Assembly: GCA_021498095.1 (NCBI GenBank)
Contig: JAIZWK010000001.1
Coordinates: 740,448-804,447, forward strand
DNA length: 64,000 nucleotides
From: Candidatus Harpocratesius repetitus
Lineage (GTDB): Archaea > Asgardarchaeota > Lokiarchaeia > Sigyniarchaeales > Promethearchaeaceae
Direction: 5' to 3'
Of this stretch, positions 17,835-27,138 are shown piece after piece (position 1 is the stretch's first letter; the number at the start of each line of letters is the position of its first letter). Both the position numbers and the translations under genes were made by a program. Below the pieces are notes generated by a model, which saw nothing but the letters and a program-made list of their open reading frames with translations, did not search any database and was not told the DNA's origin.

Positions 17835-17887
17835 TACCTATAGTACATTCGCATAAACGATTTAACCTATGAATTATTCTTTTTCAT

Positions 17888-18469
17888 ATGGCATTCTTTA
17901 AAGATCGATTGGCTGTTGCTATCGGTAAAAATGGTGAAACTAAAAAATTACTAGAAGACCAAACAGGCACTAATATTACAATAAACAGCAAAACAGGAGA
18001 ATACCATATCACAGCAAAAAAGGATTTTCCAATTTCAATAGAAAATCCAGAATTTCAAGATCCAAGTATTCGAGTTTATACCGCGCAATCTATTCTTAAT
18101 GCCATAAATTACGGATTCAATCCTCAAAAGGCATTAAAACTATTGGATGCTGAGAACATTTTTGAATTAATTAATTTAGAACAGATTGTAGGTCATTCAG
18201 AACGAAAATTACGTCGAATGAAAGGGCGGTTAATTGGCGATCAAGGAAAAATTAGACAAGATATAGAAAAATACTCAAAAGTGAATCTTTCCATTTATGG
18301 AAAATATTTGGCATTAATCGGAGAATTTGATTCAATTAAAATAGCAAAAAAGGCAATTAATATGATCCTCCAAGGTGCTCCCCATAAAACTGTAATTAAT
18401 TATTTACATGAAGAATACCAAAAGAAAAAACAGCAAGAATTTACTGAAATGTGGAAACCAACATTATAA
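17888..18469 (+). CDS. KH-domain rRNA-processing protein (Dim2/Pno1-like)
   Basis: 193 residues with two KH modules. The first has the GxxG loop in AIGKNGETKKLLEDQTGTNI. The second has ERKLRRMKGRLIGDQGKIRQDIEKYS followed by IYGKYLALIG. This is the architecture of archaeal Dim2p/Pno1 (Krr1-like), which binds near the 3' end of pre-16S/18S rRNA together with RIO1. Separated from RIO1 by 53 bases; ends convergently with ftsZ. Confidence 0.9.
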   Translation: MAFFKDRLAVAIGKNGETKKLLEDQTGTNITINSKTGEYHITAKKDFPISIENPEFQDPSIRVYTAQSILNAINYGFNPQKALKLLDAENIFELINLEQIVGHSERKLRRMKGRLIGDQGKIRQDIEKYSKVNLSIYGKYLALIGEFDSIKIAKKAINMILQGAPHKTVINYLHEEYQKKKQQEFTEMWKPTL

Positions 18470-18534
18470 TTAATAATTATTTCAATGTAATAAGATAGAT
18501 TTTTAACAAGATTTTTAATTTTTTGGTAATCTTT

Positions 18535-19674
18535 TTAATATAAATTCAAATTTTCTTCATTTATTGAGCGGATTTCACTAATATTGAAGAATTCATCTGC
18601 TAAAGAAGGTCGTTGTGGATTAAACTGCTGTGTGAATTCAGGTTTGATAAATGTATAATTTGAGTTTCCTAACATTTGGGGTGATTTTACACCTGTAATT
18701 AATAACATAACTCTAATTATTCCTGTTAAATTTGGATCTACTCTCGCTCCCCAAATCACTTGAGCATTCGGATCCATTCGCTCAGTTATTAATTCTGCTA
18801 CACGCGTTGTTTCAATTAATGTGAGATCATTTCCTCCGGAGACATGAATAAGTGCACCTTTCGCTCCAGATATATCAAAATCAAGTAGAGGGGAGTTAAG
18901 GGCATCTTCAATAGCTTCTTCGACACGATGTCTTGGATCATCACCCTCACCAATTCCCACTATAGCCATTCCTGCAGAACTTAAGATTGTTCGAATATCA
19001 GCATAATCTAAATTAATAAGAGATGGTAAAGAAATAGTTTCAGTAATTCCTTTAACCATTGTGGCCAAAACTTCATCTGCTAAACTAAATGCTTCGGTTA
19101 TTGGCAAATCTGCAGCAATTTCTAATAAACGGTTATTGTCTATTAATACAAGTGTATCTACATAATTTTTAAGAGCATTAACTCCTTCTTTTGCTCTTGA
19201 AACACGTTTCATTTCTGCTTGAAAAGGCATGGTAATTACTGCTACCACAATTGCACCTTGATTTTTTGCAATTTGAGCAATGATTGGTGCACTTCCTGTT
19301 CCTGTTCCTCCTCCCATTCCGCAAGTGATGAAAACTAAATCCCCTTCTTGCAATATTTTTTCTAGTTCTACATAGGATTCTTCTGCAGCTTTTCTACCAA
19401 TTTCTGGTTGTCCTCCTGCACCTAAACCACGAGTTAAGTTGCTTCCAATTAACAACTTAAAGTGAGCATGGACTGCTTCTAAATGTTGTCTATCCGTATT
19501 AATTGCTACACATCTAGCTCCCCGAATTCCAATTTTCATTAAACGATCTACTGTATTATTACCAGCTCCACCACATCCTAGAATAAGGATGTTAGCTTGA
19601 CCAATTTCTGTTTTAAAAACATCCGTTTTTTTTGCATTTATATTTATAGGGGAGGTAGTTAGGTGTTGTTTCAT
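18535..19674 (-). CDS. ftsZ: Cell division GTPase FtsZ
   Basis: 379 residues. LGCGGAGNNTVDRL (nucleotide loop), the tubulin signature GMGGGTGTGSAP and its flanks, VITMPFQAEMKR, VDTLVLIDNNRL and the synergy-loop region NLDYADIRTILSSAGMAI are all intact. The C-terminal tail after residue 340 is short and ends INEENLNLY. It polymerises at the division site. Archaeal lineages often carry two FtsZ paralogues; only one is in this window, and no sepF-like gene is beside it. The downstream PLP enzyme reads toward the same strand. Confidence 0.95.
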   Translation of the reverse strand: MKQHLTTSPININAKKTDVFKTEIGQANILILGCGGAGNNTVDRLMKIGIRGARCVAINTDRQHLEAVHAHFKLLIGSNLTRGLGAGGQPEIGRKAAEESYVELEKILQEGDLVFITCGMGGGTGTGSAPIIAQIAKNQGAIVVAVITMPFQAEMKRVSRAKEGVNALKNYVDTLVLIDNNRLLEIAADLPITEAFSLADEVLATMVKGITETISLPSLINLDYADIRTILSSAGMAIVGIGEGDDPRHRVEEAIEDALNSPLLDFDISGAKGALIHVSGGNDLTLIETTRVAELITERMDPNAQVIWGARVDPNLTGIIRVMLLITGVKSPQMLGNSNYTFIKPEFTQQFNPQRPSLADEFFNISEIRSINEENLNLY

Positions 19675-19762
19675 GCGATCCGATCCTTCACTTGACGTAT
19701 AGGAAAAAAAAAGCTATCTCGAGTTTTTAGATGTGATAATATCTACGTATATATAAGAAAAA

Positions 19763-21016
19763 TTAAGAATTAGGAAATATAAGGGAGTTTGATCTAGTTT
19801 TGTATTCAATAATTTGTTTTTTACTCAGAAATAGGATATTTGGAAAGGAATAAGGAAAGCGTGTTGACCATGTTAACGCATATGCCCCCACATTGGCGAT
19901 AACTATAATATCACCACGTGATACCGATTTTGTGAAATTATAATTTTTAATTAAAATATCTTGATCTGATGGGATGTTTCCCATAAAATCAAACGGACTA
20001 TTTGGTGCTTCTGTGATTCTGGTTGCATTATAAAATCTTAAAGATGATTTCATAAATTTAGGAATGTAGTTATTTCCAATATTAAGAAAGACAACTTTAT
20101 GGATGGGATCAACCCGTATAACTTCAGCGATACAAAATCCTGTGTCTTCGACAATAAATCTTCCAGGTTCATAAAATATAATGGAATTTTGGAATCCTGC
20201 TTGGTAAAGCATGTTTTTACATCCAACTAAATATGTTCGAAATTCTTTTTCTTTCAAAGAATCTGCATTGGAAAATCCTCCCCCAATATCTAGAATTTTT
20301 GAAGACAATCCTGATATTTTTTTTATTTTTTGAACAATTTCAATTAAATTCTTCATGTTCTCTTCATATTGAAGCCATGTTTTTAATCGTGTTCCAAAAT
20401 GAGATAAAACTCCTGCATATTCAACATTTGTGTTTTTTTTAAATATTTCACTTATTAATTTATATGTTTCTTTATTATTATGTAGTCCATGACGGCTGGT
20501 ATATTTTTTTGTCTGAAATTTAAGGAGTATTTTTGGACAATAGTTGGAATTTGCTCCTAAAATTTTAGTAATTGTTTGAGAAATGCGGGATATATCAATT
20601 AAATCATATATAACTATATAAGGAATTTGCATTTGAACAATTTGCATTAAGAATTTATCAGGGAGATAAGGACCACCAACAATGATCTTTGTATGGTCAA
20701 ATCCAATTCTTTTCAGCATCTGAAGTTCAGTTAATGAGACAATTTCAGCACCAAACTGCTCTTCTTTCACAATTTCAGCTGTTTTTTGAAGATAATTTGA
20801 TTTTACAGAATAAAAACCCTGTGACTGAGGGAAAATCTCTGAAAATATTGAGGAGATATAATTAATATTTTCTTGAATTTTCTCTTCGAGGAAAAGGAAT
20901 ATAGGTGTTTCCCACTTTTTAGCTAAATCCAAACATGAAAAATTACCAATTTTTAATTTTCCATCTTCTACATTTACATATTTATTTCCATATAACCGTT
21001 TTTTCTCTTTTCCCAT
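19763..21016 (-). CDS. Diaminopimelate decarboxylase-like PLP enzyme (fold type III)
   Basis: 417 residues. The PLP lysine lies in YSVKSNYLQ (about 73-81). FGAEIVSLTELQ, VLSHFGTR (HxGS equivalent), LDIGGGFSN and YEPGRFIVEDTG follow the order of the LysA/ornithine decarboxylase group. Replacement of HIGSQ by HFGTR and the shortened C-terminus NVGAYALTWSTRFPYS differ from classical LysA, so the substrate may be diaminopimelate, another basic amino acid or a carbamoylated derivative. Upstream is a glycosyltransferase in the same orientation, 46 bases away. Confidence 0.7.
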   Translation of the reverse strand: MGKEKKRLYGNKYVNVEDGKLKIGNFSCLDLAKKWETPIFLFLEEKIQENINYISSIFSEIFPQSQGFYSVKSNYLQKTAEIVKEEQFGAEIVSLTELQMLKRIGFDHTKIIVGGPYLPDKFLMQIVQMQIPYIVIYDLIDISRISQTITKILGANSNYCPKILLKFQTKKYTSRHGLHNNKETYKLISEIFKKNTNVEYAGVLSHFGTRLKTWLQYEENMKNLIEIVQKIKKISGLSSKILDIGGGFSNADSLKEKEFRTYLVGCKNMLYQAGFQNSIIFYEPGRFIVEDTGFCIAEVIRVDPIHKVVFLNIGNNYIPKFMKSSLRFYNATRITEAPNSPFDFMGNIPSDQDILIKNYNFTKSVSRGDIIVIANVGAYALTWSTRFPYSFPNILFLSKKQIIEYKTRSNSLIFPNS

Positions 21017-21062
21017 AAATTTTTCCTCTTGCTAATTTGATATTTTGTTTATTTTAATTTAG

Positions 21063-22445
21063 CTATAAATTATTACTATTCTTGGAATGAATTAACTCAT
21101 GATATTTTTTGAGAGTAAGTTCTGAAATTTTTGTCCAATTATTATTCAAAATCACTTTATTATAACCTAATTCTCCCATATTCTTCTTTAAAGAGGAATT
21201 TTGAAGAATTTTTATTATCGTTTTTGCTAATTGATCAATGTTATCGAATTCAACCACCAAGCCATCTTTATTAATATTAACAACTTCGTGCATGGCTGGA
21301 ATATTCGCTGCAATCACTGGAGTCTTTGTTGCCCATGCTTCTAAATATGCTATTCCATAGGCATCTGATCTACTGGGCATGCAATAAACATCAGCTAATT
21401 GAAAGGCTCCGATCTTTTTTTTATCATACATTCCTGTGAGATTTTCAGGTGAAATATTGATAATCTTAATGTTTGTTGCCTTTTTTTTTATTTCAGCTAA
21501 TTGATAATTAAATGCAGTTGTTGAGGGGCCAATAAAGACAACGCTAAACTGATGGATTTTTTGTATTAACAAGGGAATGCTTTTTAATAAAGTCAATGCC
21601 CCTTTTTCATAATTTTTATATCCACAGAATAAAATCACTGGTGATTTAGGCTGATAAATATTAATAAAATGGGAACGGTAATCATCTTGATTAAATCGGT
21701 TTGTATCTACTCCCATTGTTAAAATTTCAATCTTATTCTCATCAATTCCATTCGATATTAAAACATCTTTTTCATATTTAGTGCAAGCAAAAATACAATC
21801 GAAGATCTTTAAAATTTGATAAAAAATTGGTTTTTGATATCTAATATTTGCAAAATGTAGAAATGGTGTAATGCATGATGGTATTTTATAATATTGGGCA
21901 ATAAGCAAACTGTATATAATATTTAGATATGGTAAATATGTGCAATGAATGATATTTGGTACAAATTTCAATGAATTTTCAAATTGTTCGTGGAATAGAT
22001 CATATATAAATTCAGGAAGAATAGGTCCATTTTTAATAACATCTTTTAAATCATTTTCATCAAGGTTTAGGTATTGTTTTGTTAGTTCAAAGAGCATTGA
22101 ATATATATTTTTTTCATATTTTTTATTTGAAGGATGAGAATCAGAATTAAGAACACGGTATCGATGAATCTTAAGATTTTTATATTGGCTAAAATATTTA
22201 TGAGAAGTATCAATCGTTCTTCCATGTCCATGTAGGGATGCAAAATCAATAGCTGTTGAAGTGATAACTGAAACTTGTATTTTTATCTCTAAGGTTGATT
22301 TCTTGGATGATCTTCGAGAAATCCTTAAAAATTCTCTTCCAAGTCTTTCTAATAAGAAATCTCCACCACTAATAGCTGGAAAAAATCGTGTAGGAAATAG
22401 CAAAATGTTTAATTGTTCCATTTTAATTCTACAGCCACTCAACAA
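21063..22445 (-). CDS. GT4-family glycosyltransferase
   Basis: Up to 460 residues; the ATG at 22419-22421 (MEQLNILLFPTRFF) is a better start than 22445 because it begins at the first Rossmann strand. FPAISGGDFLLERLGRE is the N-terminal donor-side glycine loop. VILFCGYKNYEKGALTLLKSI, VVFIGPS and MPSRSDAYGIAYLEAWATKTPVIA (E-x7-E motif region) are the GT-B GT4 signature. It probably adds sugars to a lipid or surface glycan. The 5' end overlaps a possible upstream extension of the divergent SWIM-like gene. Confidence 0.85.
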   Translation of the reverse strand: MLSGCRIKMEQLNILLFPTRFFPAISGGDFLLERLGREFLRISRRSSKKSTLEIKIQVSVITSTAIDFASLHGHGRTIDTSHKYFSQYKNLKIHRYRVLNSDSHPSNKKYEKNIYSMLFELTKQYLNLDENDLKDVIKNGPILPEFIYDLFHEQFENSLKFVPNIIHCTYLPYLNIIYSLLIAQYYKIPSCITPFLHFANIRYQKPIFYQILKIFDCIFACTKYEKDVLISNGIDENKIEILTMGVDTNRFNQDDYRSHFINIYQPKSPVILFCGYKNYEKGALTLLKSIPLLIQKIHQFSVVFIGPSTTAFNYQLAEIKKKATNIKIINISPENLTGMYDKKKIGAFQLADVYCMPSRSDAYGIAYLEAWATKTPVIAANIPAMHEVVNINKDGLVVEFDNIDQLAKTIIKILQNSSLKKNMGELGYNKVILNNNWTKISELTLKKYHELIHSKNSNNL

Positions 22446-22487
22446 ATTCTACAATATTTTATTAAAGTTATTTCTTATGATAAGTTG

Positions 22488-22868
22488 ATGAACCTTTTTG
22501 ATGAATTAAAAAATGAGGGAAAATTAACTGGTTCCTTGGTTGTAAAATTCCAAAAAACATATGGTAAATTATTCTTTCGATCCTTAGAATTACTGCAAAA
22601 TGGTGCAGTTTCAATTCATAAAAATATTTTTCTTCCATCTAATTTAGTGATTTGGGCAGTTCAAGGGAAATCAGGTTATTATTTATTATATCCTGGGATT
22701 TTTTGTCAATGTCACAATTTTTTACTTGATTATATATATAGAAAACAGAAATTTGGGTTCTGTAAGCATTTGTTTGCTCAAAAAATGGCCGAAAGTCTCA
22801 ATATTTTTAAAATTCACGAACATTCTGATAAAGATTATCAAAATTGGATGAAACAATTCTTGCCTTGA
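22488..22868 (+). CDS. SWIM-type zinc-finger protein
   Basis: 127 residues from ATG 22488; the frame is open back to 22413 but that would overlap the divergent glycosyltransferase. The C-terminal half has C-x-C-x(n)-C-x-H: FCQCHNFLLDYI, then FGFCKHLFAQKMAES, the SWIM zinc signature. Short archaeal SWIM proteins resemble the partner of the Shu complex (Sws1-like), linked to recombination, and are also found as DNA-binding accessory domains. Which applies here is unknown. Confidence 0.65.
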   Translation: MNLFDELKNEGKLTGSLVVKFQKTYGKLFFRSLELLQNGAVSIHKNIFLPSNLVIWAVQGKSGYYLLYPGIFCQCHNFLLDYIYRKQKFGFCKHLFAQKMAESLNIFKIHEHSDKDYQNWMKQFLP

Positions 22869-23199
22869 AAGATTTCCACTTGATTAGTATATTTTAATAA
22901 TATTATTCTTTCATTTTCAGTGGTTATTAATATTAAAAAACGACTTTATTCGACATAAATAACAGTATTTATTTTTAGTAATAATAAAATATTTTGAAGC
23001 TTAAACCAGAATCATGTCGACAAAAAACGACAAATAATGTTATTTATATTATTCTGAAGATTTCTCTTTTATGCATTTTTTTTCCGTTTTTTATTTAAAA
23101 TAATAAACCAATAAATATTACTATTTATCATAATATATACTAATTAATACTCCTTCATACTAATCAAAACGAAAAAAAGAAATTAATTATGGGTCAAGA
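22869..23199. other. Intergenic before panB
   Basis: 330 AT-rich bases. A pair of inverted 10-mers, ATAAATAACA near 22956 and its complement near 23042, and several CGAC/GTCGA words are present, but no convincing hairpin or gene. The region from about 23090 to 23160, rich in TTTATT/ATAATAT words, should hold the panB promoter. Confidence 0.35.
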
Positions 23200-24153
23200 T
23201 TGAGTAATAAAACGATGTCGCCACAAAAAAAAGTAACTCCTCAATCATTCATTTGTATGAAAGAAAAACAAGAAAAAATAACTGTTCTAACAGCATATGA
23301 TTATATGATGGCAAAAGCTTTTGATTATTCTGGAATTGACGCTCTTTTAGTTGGAGATTCTATGGGAATGGTTATCTATGGAAGAAACAGTACATTAAAG
23401 GTAACTTTAGATGATATTATCAGACATACTTCTGCTGTTGCACGAGGTTCTGAACATGCAATGGTAATTGCTGATATGCCTTTCATGAGCTTTGCAACTC
23501 CTGAAATTGCTTTATTAAATGCCGGAAAAATACTTCAAGAAGGTGATGCTGATGCAGTCAAAATTGAAGGAGGCCATGAACGAGTCGCAACTGTAAAACT
23601 TTTGACTTCTAATGGAATTCCAGTAATGGGTCATATTGGATTAACACCTCAATATTATCATCAGTTAGGGGGTTATAAATTACAAGGAAAAACAGCAAAA
23701 GCTGCAGAAAAATTACTTGAAGATGCTATTTTATTAGAAGAAGCAGGCACCTTTTCAATTGTATTAGAGATGGTTCCTTGGCAAATAGCTCGAGAGATTT
23801 CTCAACATCTTCATATTCCTACCATCGGAATTGGTGCAGGTAGTGGTTGTGACGGACAAGTTTTAGTTGCACAAGATATGTTAGGTTTTTCTAATTCTAA
23901 GAAGTTTAAATTTGTTAAACAGTATGCAAATATTTGGAAAACCATGGTAGATGCCGCTGAGGCCTACATACATGATGTGAAAACTTTATCATTCCCAACA
24001 ACAGATAATAGCTTTAACATTTCTGAAACAGAGTATTCGGAGTTTCTTCATCTCATATCTCAAGATTTAAAAATTCTCTCCCGTAAAAAAAATAAAAATG
24101 AAAAAAGTACTAAATCAGATAGTAGTTCTATCGGTAAAATTTATGGAAATTAG
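23200..24153 (+). CDS. panB: 3-methyl-2-oxobutanoate hydroxymethyltransferase
   Basis: 317 residues from a TTG at 23200; the in-frame ATG at 23215 is an alternative. ITVLTAYDYMMAKAFDYSGID, LLVGDSMGMVIYG, MPFMSF, VKIEGGHE, VMGHIGLTPQ and the IGIGAGSGCDGQVLVAQDMLG segment are the metal-binding and substrate motifs of PanB. It makes ketopantoate from 2-oxoisovalerate and methylene-tetrahydrofolate (or tetrahydromethanopterin in archaea), the first step of CoA precursor synthesis. A C-terminal Lys/Ser extension of about 45 residues is added. The ketopantoate reductase lies two genes downstream on the same strand, so the pathway is partly clustered. Confidence 0.93.
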   Translation: MSNKTMSPQKKVTPQSFICMKEKQEKITVLTAYDYMMAKAFDYSGIDALLVGDSMGMVIYGRNSTLKVTLDDIIRHTSAVARGSEHAMVIADMPFMSFATPEIALLNAGKILQEGDADAVKIEGGHERVATVKLLTSNGIPVMGHIGLTPQYYHQLGGYKLQGKTAKAAEKLLEDAILLEEAGTFSIVLEMVPWQIAREISQHLHIPTIGIGAGSGCDGQVLVAQDMLGFSNSKKFKFVKQYANIWKTMVDAAEAYIHDVKTLSFPTTDNSFNISETEYSEFLHLISQDLKILSRKKNKNEKSTKSDSSSIGKIYGN

Positions 24154-24176
24154 AACTAATCAGGATTTGGCCCAAA

Positions 24177-25145
24177 GTGGGAGAAAAGCAAAATATTTAT
24201 GTGGGAACCTGTGGTTGGGTATATCAACCGGATTGGGTTGACATTTTTTACCCTAATTTTCTTGCTTCTTCGTTATACCTAGAATATTATTCAAGTATAT
24301 TTAATTCAGTTGAGATTGATAGTAGCTTTTATTATACACCAAAAAGGGAAACAGTGGAGAAATGGTGCTATATTACGCCTAATTATTTTCGATTTAGTGC
24401 AAAAATTAACCAAAAAGTTACTCACATTGCAAAATTAGATCTAAGAAAATGTAAAAATGATTTAATTCAATATCTTGAAAATTTCCTTCCAATGGAAGCT
24501 GAAAACAAACTGATAGCTCATTTAATTCAATTACCACCAAGTTTTTCATACGAAGAAAAGAAAGATAAACAGAATTTTGAAGACTTTATTTCATTTTGGT
24601 TAGAATGGCGGGAAAGTCGTGGAAGAGAACTTTTAGGGGATAAAACTTCTAAAAATTCATGGCAAGGGGTCGTGGAATTCCGAAATAAGACATGGATACG
24701 AGATTCAATTATGGATTTACTTTCTGATTATCAAATCGGATATTGTGCTGTGGTTGAGCCGTTACTTCCTCCTACATTCATAAATCCTGTTAAAGATTTA
24801 CTTTATCTAAGGTTTCATGGTTATGGTAAAAATCCATGGTGGAATTATCTATTTAATGACACAGAATTAAATCAATGGGCCAGAAAAATCAGTATTTTTC
24901 ATACAGATAATCCTTCAACTAAAATTGCTGCCTATTTCAATAATCATTTTAGTGGATACGCCGTTAAGAATGCACTTGATATATTACCCAAGCTTAATCT
25001 TAAACCCCAACAACCAGTTAAACTTGTACAAGAAAATTTTCGAAAAAAACATAAATCAAAAAAAAGATATTCCCCATCTCCAAAGAATAAAAATCCAAAT
25101 TTATCCAAAAAAAATAGATTAGACAATTGGTTCCAACTAAAATAA
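24177..25145 (+). CDS. DUF72 family protein
   Basis: 322 residues from GTG 24177. YVGTCGWVYQPDWVDIFYP, YSSIFNSVEIDSSFYYTPKRETVEKW, FRFSAKINQKVTH and LRFHG are the DUF72 (YecE) TIM-barrel motifs. Function unknown in the family. The C-terminal 55 residues are Lys-rich and low-complexity, unlike the core. It lies 23 bases after panB and 13 before ketopantoate reductase, so the three are probably one transcript. Confidence 0.85.
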   Translation: MGEKQNIYVGTCGWVYQPDWVDIFYPNFLASSLYLEYYSSIFNSVEIDSSFYYTPKRETVEKWCYITPNYFRFSAKINQKVTHIAKLDLRKCKNDLIQYLENFLPMEAENKLIAHLIQLPPSFSYEEKKDKQNFEDFISFWLEWRESRGRELLGDKTSKNSWQGVVEFRNKTWIRDSIMDLLSDYQIGYCAVVEPLLPPTFINPVKDLLYLRFHGYGKNPWWNYLFNDTELNQWARKISIFHTDNPSTKIAAYFNNHFSGYAVKNALDILPKLNLKPQQPVKLVQENFRKKHKSKKRYSPSPKNKNPNLSKKNRLDNWFQLK

Positions 25146-25158
25146 AGAGAAGATATGT

Positions 25159-26139
25159 ATGAAAATATTAATTATTGGAGCAGGATCTTTAGGATGTCTT
25201 TTTGGGGCAAAACTTGCCTTGAATAATCATGATGTTTATGCTATAGGTTCAGAAAAAATATATAAAAAAGTGTATGAAGAAGGTCTATTTTTTCAAGAAT
25301 TTAATAAACCTGCTGAAAAATTAACACATATTCACTTTTTTGCTTCTCAGAATGAGTTTCTAAATGAAAAAATTAATCAATCAAATTTTGATCTCTGTAT
25401 AATTTCCTGCAAAGCTTATTCACTTTCTCAAATTACTTCTCAATACGAATCATTAATCTCACAATTTCAGAGTGTGTTTTTACTTCAAAATGGATTGGGT
25501 AATGAAGAAATTTTGAAAAGTAAATTTCCTAATCTTAAGATTTATCGAATTATTTCTTCAATGGGTGCAATGCTTGAAAATTATAATCATATTATTCAAA
25601 CTGGAGATGGATTGAATTTTATCTGTAGAATTTCAAATTTGACCCATGAAAATAACACAGAAGGAAATCGAGAAGAAGTCAAAATTTCTGAAATTATTCG
25701 AAATTTTAATAAAGCAGGTATTTCAATTAAGAAAGCAAAGAATTCACTTAAAAAAATATGGGAGAAAGCTATAATTAATATTGTAATTAATCCTCTTGGA
25801 GCACTCCTAAATGAGAAAAATGGAAATTTATTGAATAATCCATATTTTTGGAAATCTGCTGAACATTTGATTCATGAAATATTGATGGTAATGGAAAGTT
25901 ATCAGTTACCCTTTGATTCATTTGATGAAATTCATAAAAAAATCAAAATAGTCTTAGAAAAAACAAAAGATAATAGTAATAGTATGCTTCAAGATCTTAG
26001 GAGAAATAAACCAACAGAAATTGAGTTTTTAAATCAGAAAATAGTTGATCTTGGTAAAAAAAGAAAAATTGCCACCCCTTTTAATAAAACGATTGTAATC
26101 TTAATAAAAGCACGGGAATTTTCCTTAAAAAATCATTAA
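25159..26139 (+). CDS. panE: 2-dehydropantoate 2-reductase (ketopantoate reductase)
   Basis: 326 residues. The NAD(P) loop is ILIIGAGSLGCLFGAKLA at the N-terminus. LLQNGLGNEEIL, KKIWEKAIINIVINPLGALL (catalytic Lys region) and SSMLQDL-like SNSMLQDLRRNKPTEIEFLN are characteristic of the ApbA/PanE family. It reduces ketopantoate to pantoate, which the archaeal pantoate kinase (57194-58276) then phosphorylates. Three-gene plus-strand cluster with panB and DUF72. Repeat copy 2 begins 14 bases after its stop. Confidence 0.88.
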   Translation: MKILIIGAGSLGCLFGAKLALNNHDVYAIGSEKIYKKVYEEGLFFQEFNKPAEKLTHIHFFASQNEFLNEKINQSNFDLCIISCKAYSLSQITSQYESLISQFQSVFLLQNGLGNEEILKSKFPNLKIYRIISSMGAMLENYNHIIQTGDGLNFICRISNLTHENNTEGNREEVKISEIIRNFNKAGISIKKAKNSLKKIWEKAIINIVINPLGALLNEKNGNLLNNPYFWKSAEHLIHEILMVMESYQLPFDSFDEIHKKIKIVLEKTKDNSNSMLQDLRRNKPTEIEFLNQKIVDLGKKRKIATPFNKTIVILIKAREFSLKNH

Positions 26140-26153
26140 TATATTTTATTATT

Positions 26154-26467
26154 TGAGGATGTTTCATCTTTTTTAATTTAAACGCTTTTTTGAATATCAT
26201 TCATATATATCCGACTTATATCTGAAATATCGCAATTCTTTTTTTGTCGAACTCGATTTTTTCAAAGAATTTGTTAAAAATTTACCATCCTGTTTATAAA
26301 TTCTTCAATCTAATGTCTATTTTATTATAATTCTTGATTTACAAATCTTGAATTTAGCACCTTGGTAAAATCGACAAAAAATTAGGAAGGATATTTTAGA
26401 TTTGAGTCGGGAGAATTAAGATGATGAAATGAGAAACTTCGAATCTTTGAAATTTAAAATACCCTCA
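26154..26467 (-). mobile_element. MITE-like element, copy 2 (314 bp, reverse)
   Basis: Reverse-oriented copy of the unit at 10186 and 43581. On the plus strand it opens with TGAGGATGTTTCATC and closes with AATACCCTCA. The flanks are TT (26152-26153) and TT (26468-26469). The central part (TTCTTCAATCTAATGTC, AACAGGATGG equivalent) is preserved with scattered substitutions. Located between the convergent ends of panE and the gene at 26487, without interrupting either. Confidence 0.7.
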
Positions 26468-26486
26468 TTTCTAAAAAATGAATTTT

Positions 26487-27038
26487 TTATGAATAATCTT
26501 TTTCATATACAACTTGACTGACTCTTCGTCTTCTAACTTGAAAATCATGATCTAATTGTGCTACAATTACATGTTCTGGATTTCCATGAACATATGAAAT
26601 ATCAACAACAGGATCCTTAGATTCTAAGACTAATTTTTTTGGAACTGGCATGAGGATAGGTTTTGATCCACACATGTTACATTCAATTAAGATATATTTA
26701 ATTGATTTGGTTTCCTTTTTTGCTAAAATCCGCATTTGTTTTTTATCAATATCTACTTTAATTGGTTTTTTTTTAGGTGCTGGTGGAATTCCTAAGGTGG
26801 GATCTAATTTTTGATTCGATTTTGAAGATATTGAATTATTATTTAATTTAGTTGGAATTGCAAGTAGTTCTTCTTTTTCTTTAGAAATTTCATAATTTTT
26901 TAAGAACATAATAAAAACATTATCCCAACCTATTTCTTGCTCTTTTTGGGTTTCTTGTAAATCTTTTTTAATTTCCGTCAATTTTTCCCAGATTTCTTTC
27001 GTGACTGTAATTTTTTTTAAGGTCATTCCCTCTCTCAC
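26487..27038 (-). CDS. Conserved hypothetical protein with CxxC and putative DNA-binding N-terminus
   Basis: 183 residues from GTG 27038; ATG 27026 is the alternative. The first 50 residues (KITVTKEIWEKLTEIKKDL...WDNVFIMFLKN) resemble ribbon-helix-helix-like archaeal antitoxin domains. A Pro/Lys-rich linker follows. The last 70 residues hold ECNMCGSKP, then YVHGNPEHVIVAQLDHDFQVRRRR, which I recognise as a recurrent archaeal module of unknown function. A DNA- or RNA-binding role is plausible only. Divergent from the zinc-finger gene at 27139. Confidence 0.55.
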   Translation of the reverse strand: MREGMTLKKITVTKEIWEKLTEIKKDLQETQKEQEIGWDNVFIMFLKNYEISKEKEELLAIPTKLNNNSISSKSNQKLDPTLGIPPAPKKKPIKVDIDKKQMRILAKKETKSIKYILIECNMCGSKPILMPVPKKLVLESKDPVVDISYVHGNPEHVIVAQLDHDFQVRRRRVSQVVYEKDYS

Positions 27039-27138
27039 GTGAGTAATTACTTTTTTATAATGTAATTAAATTTTTTTATAATTTAAAGCAGTCGATAAAT
27101 TCATTAAGTTACAACTCCATAATTATTTCGATTGTTTG

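Noticed and set aside
22950..23050. Inverted 10-mers upstream of panB as a riboswitch or operator
   Set aside because: The arms are short, AT-rich and about 80 bases apart; no known riboswitch core is present.
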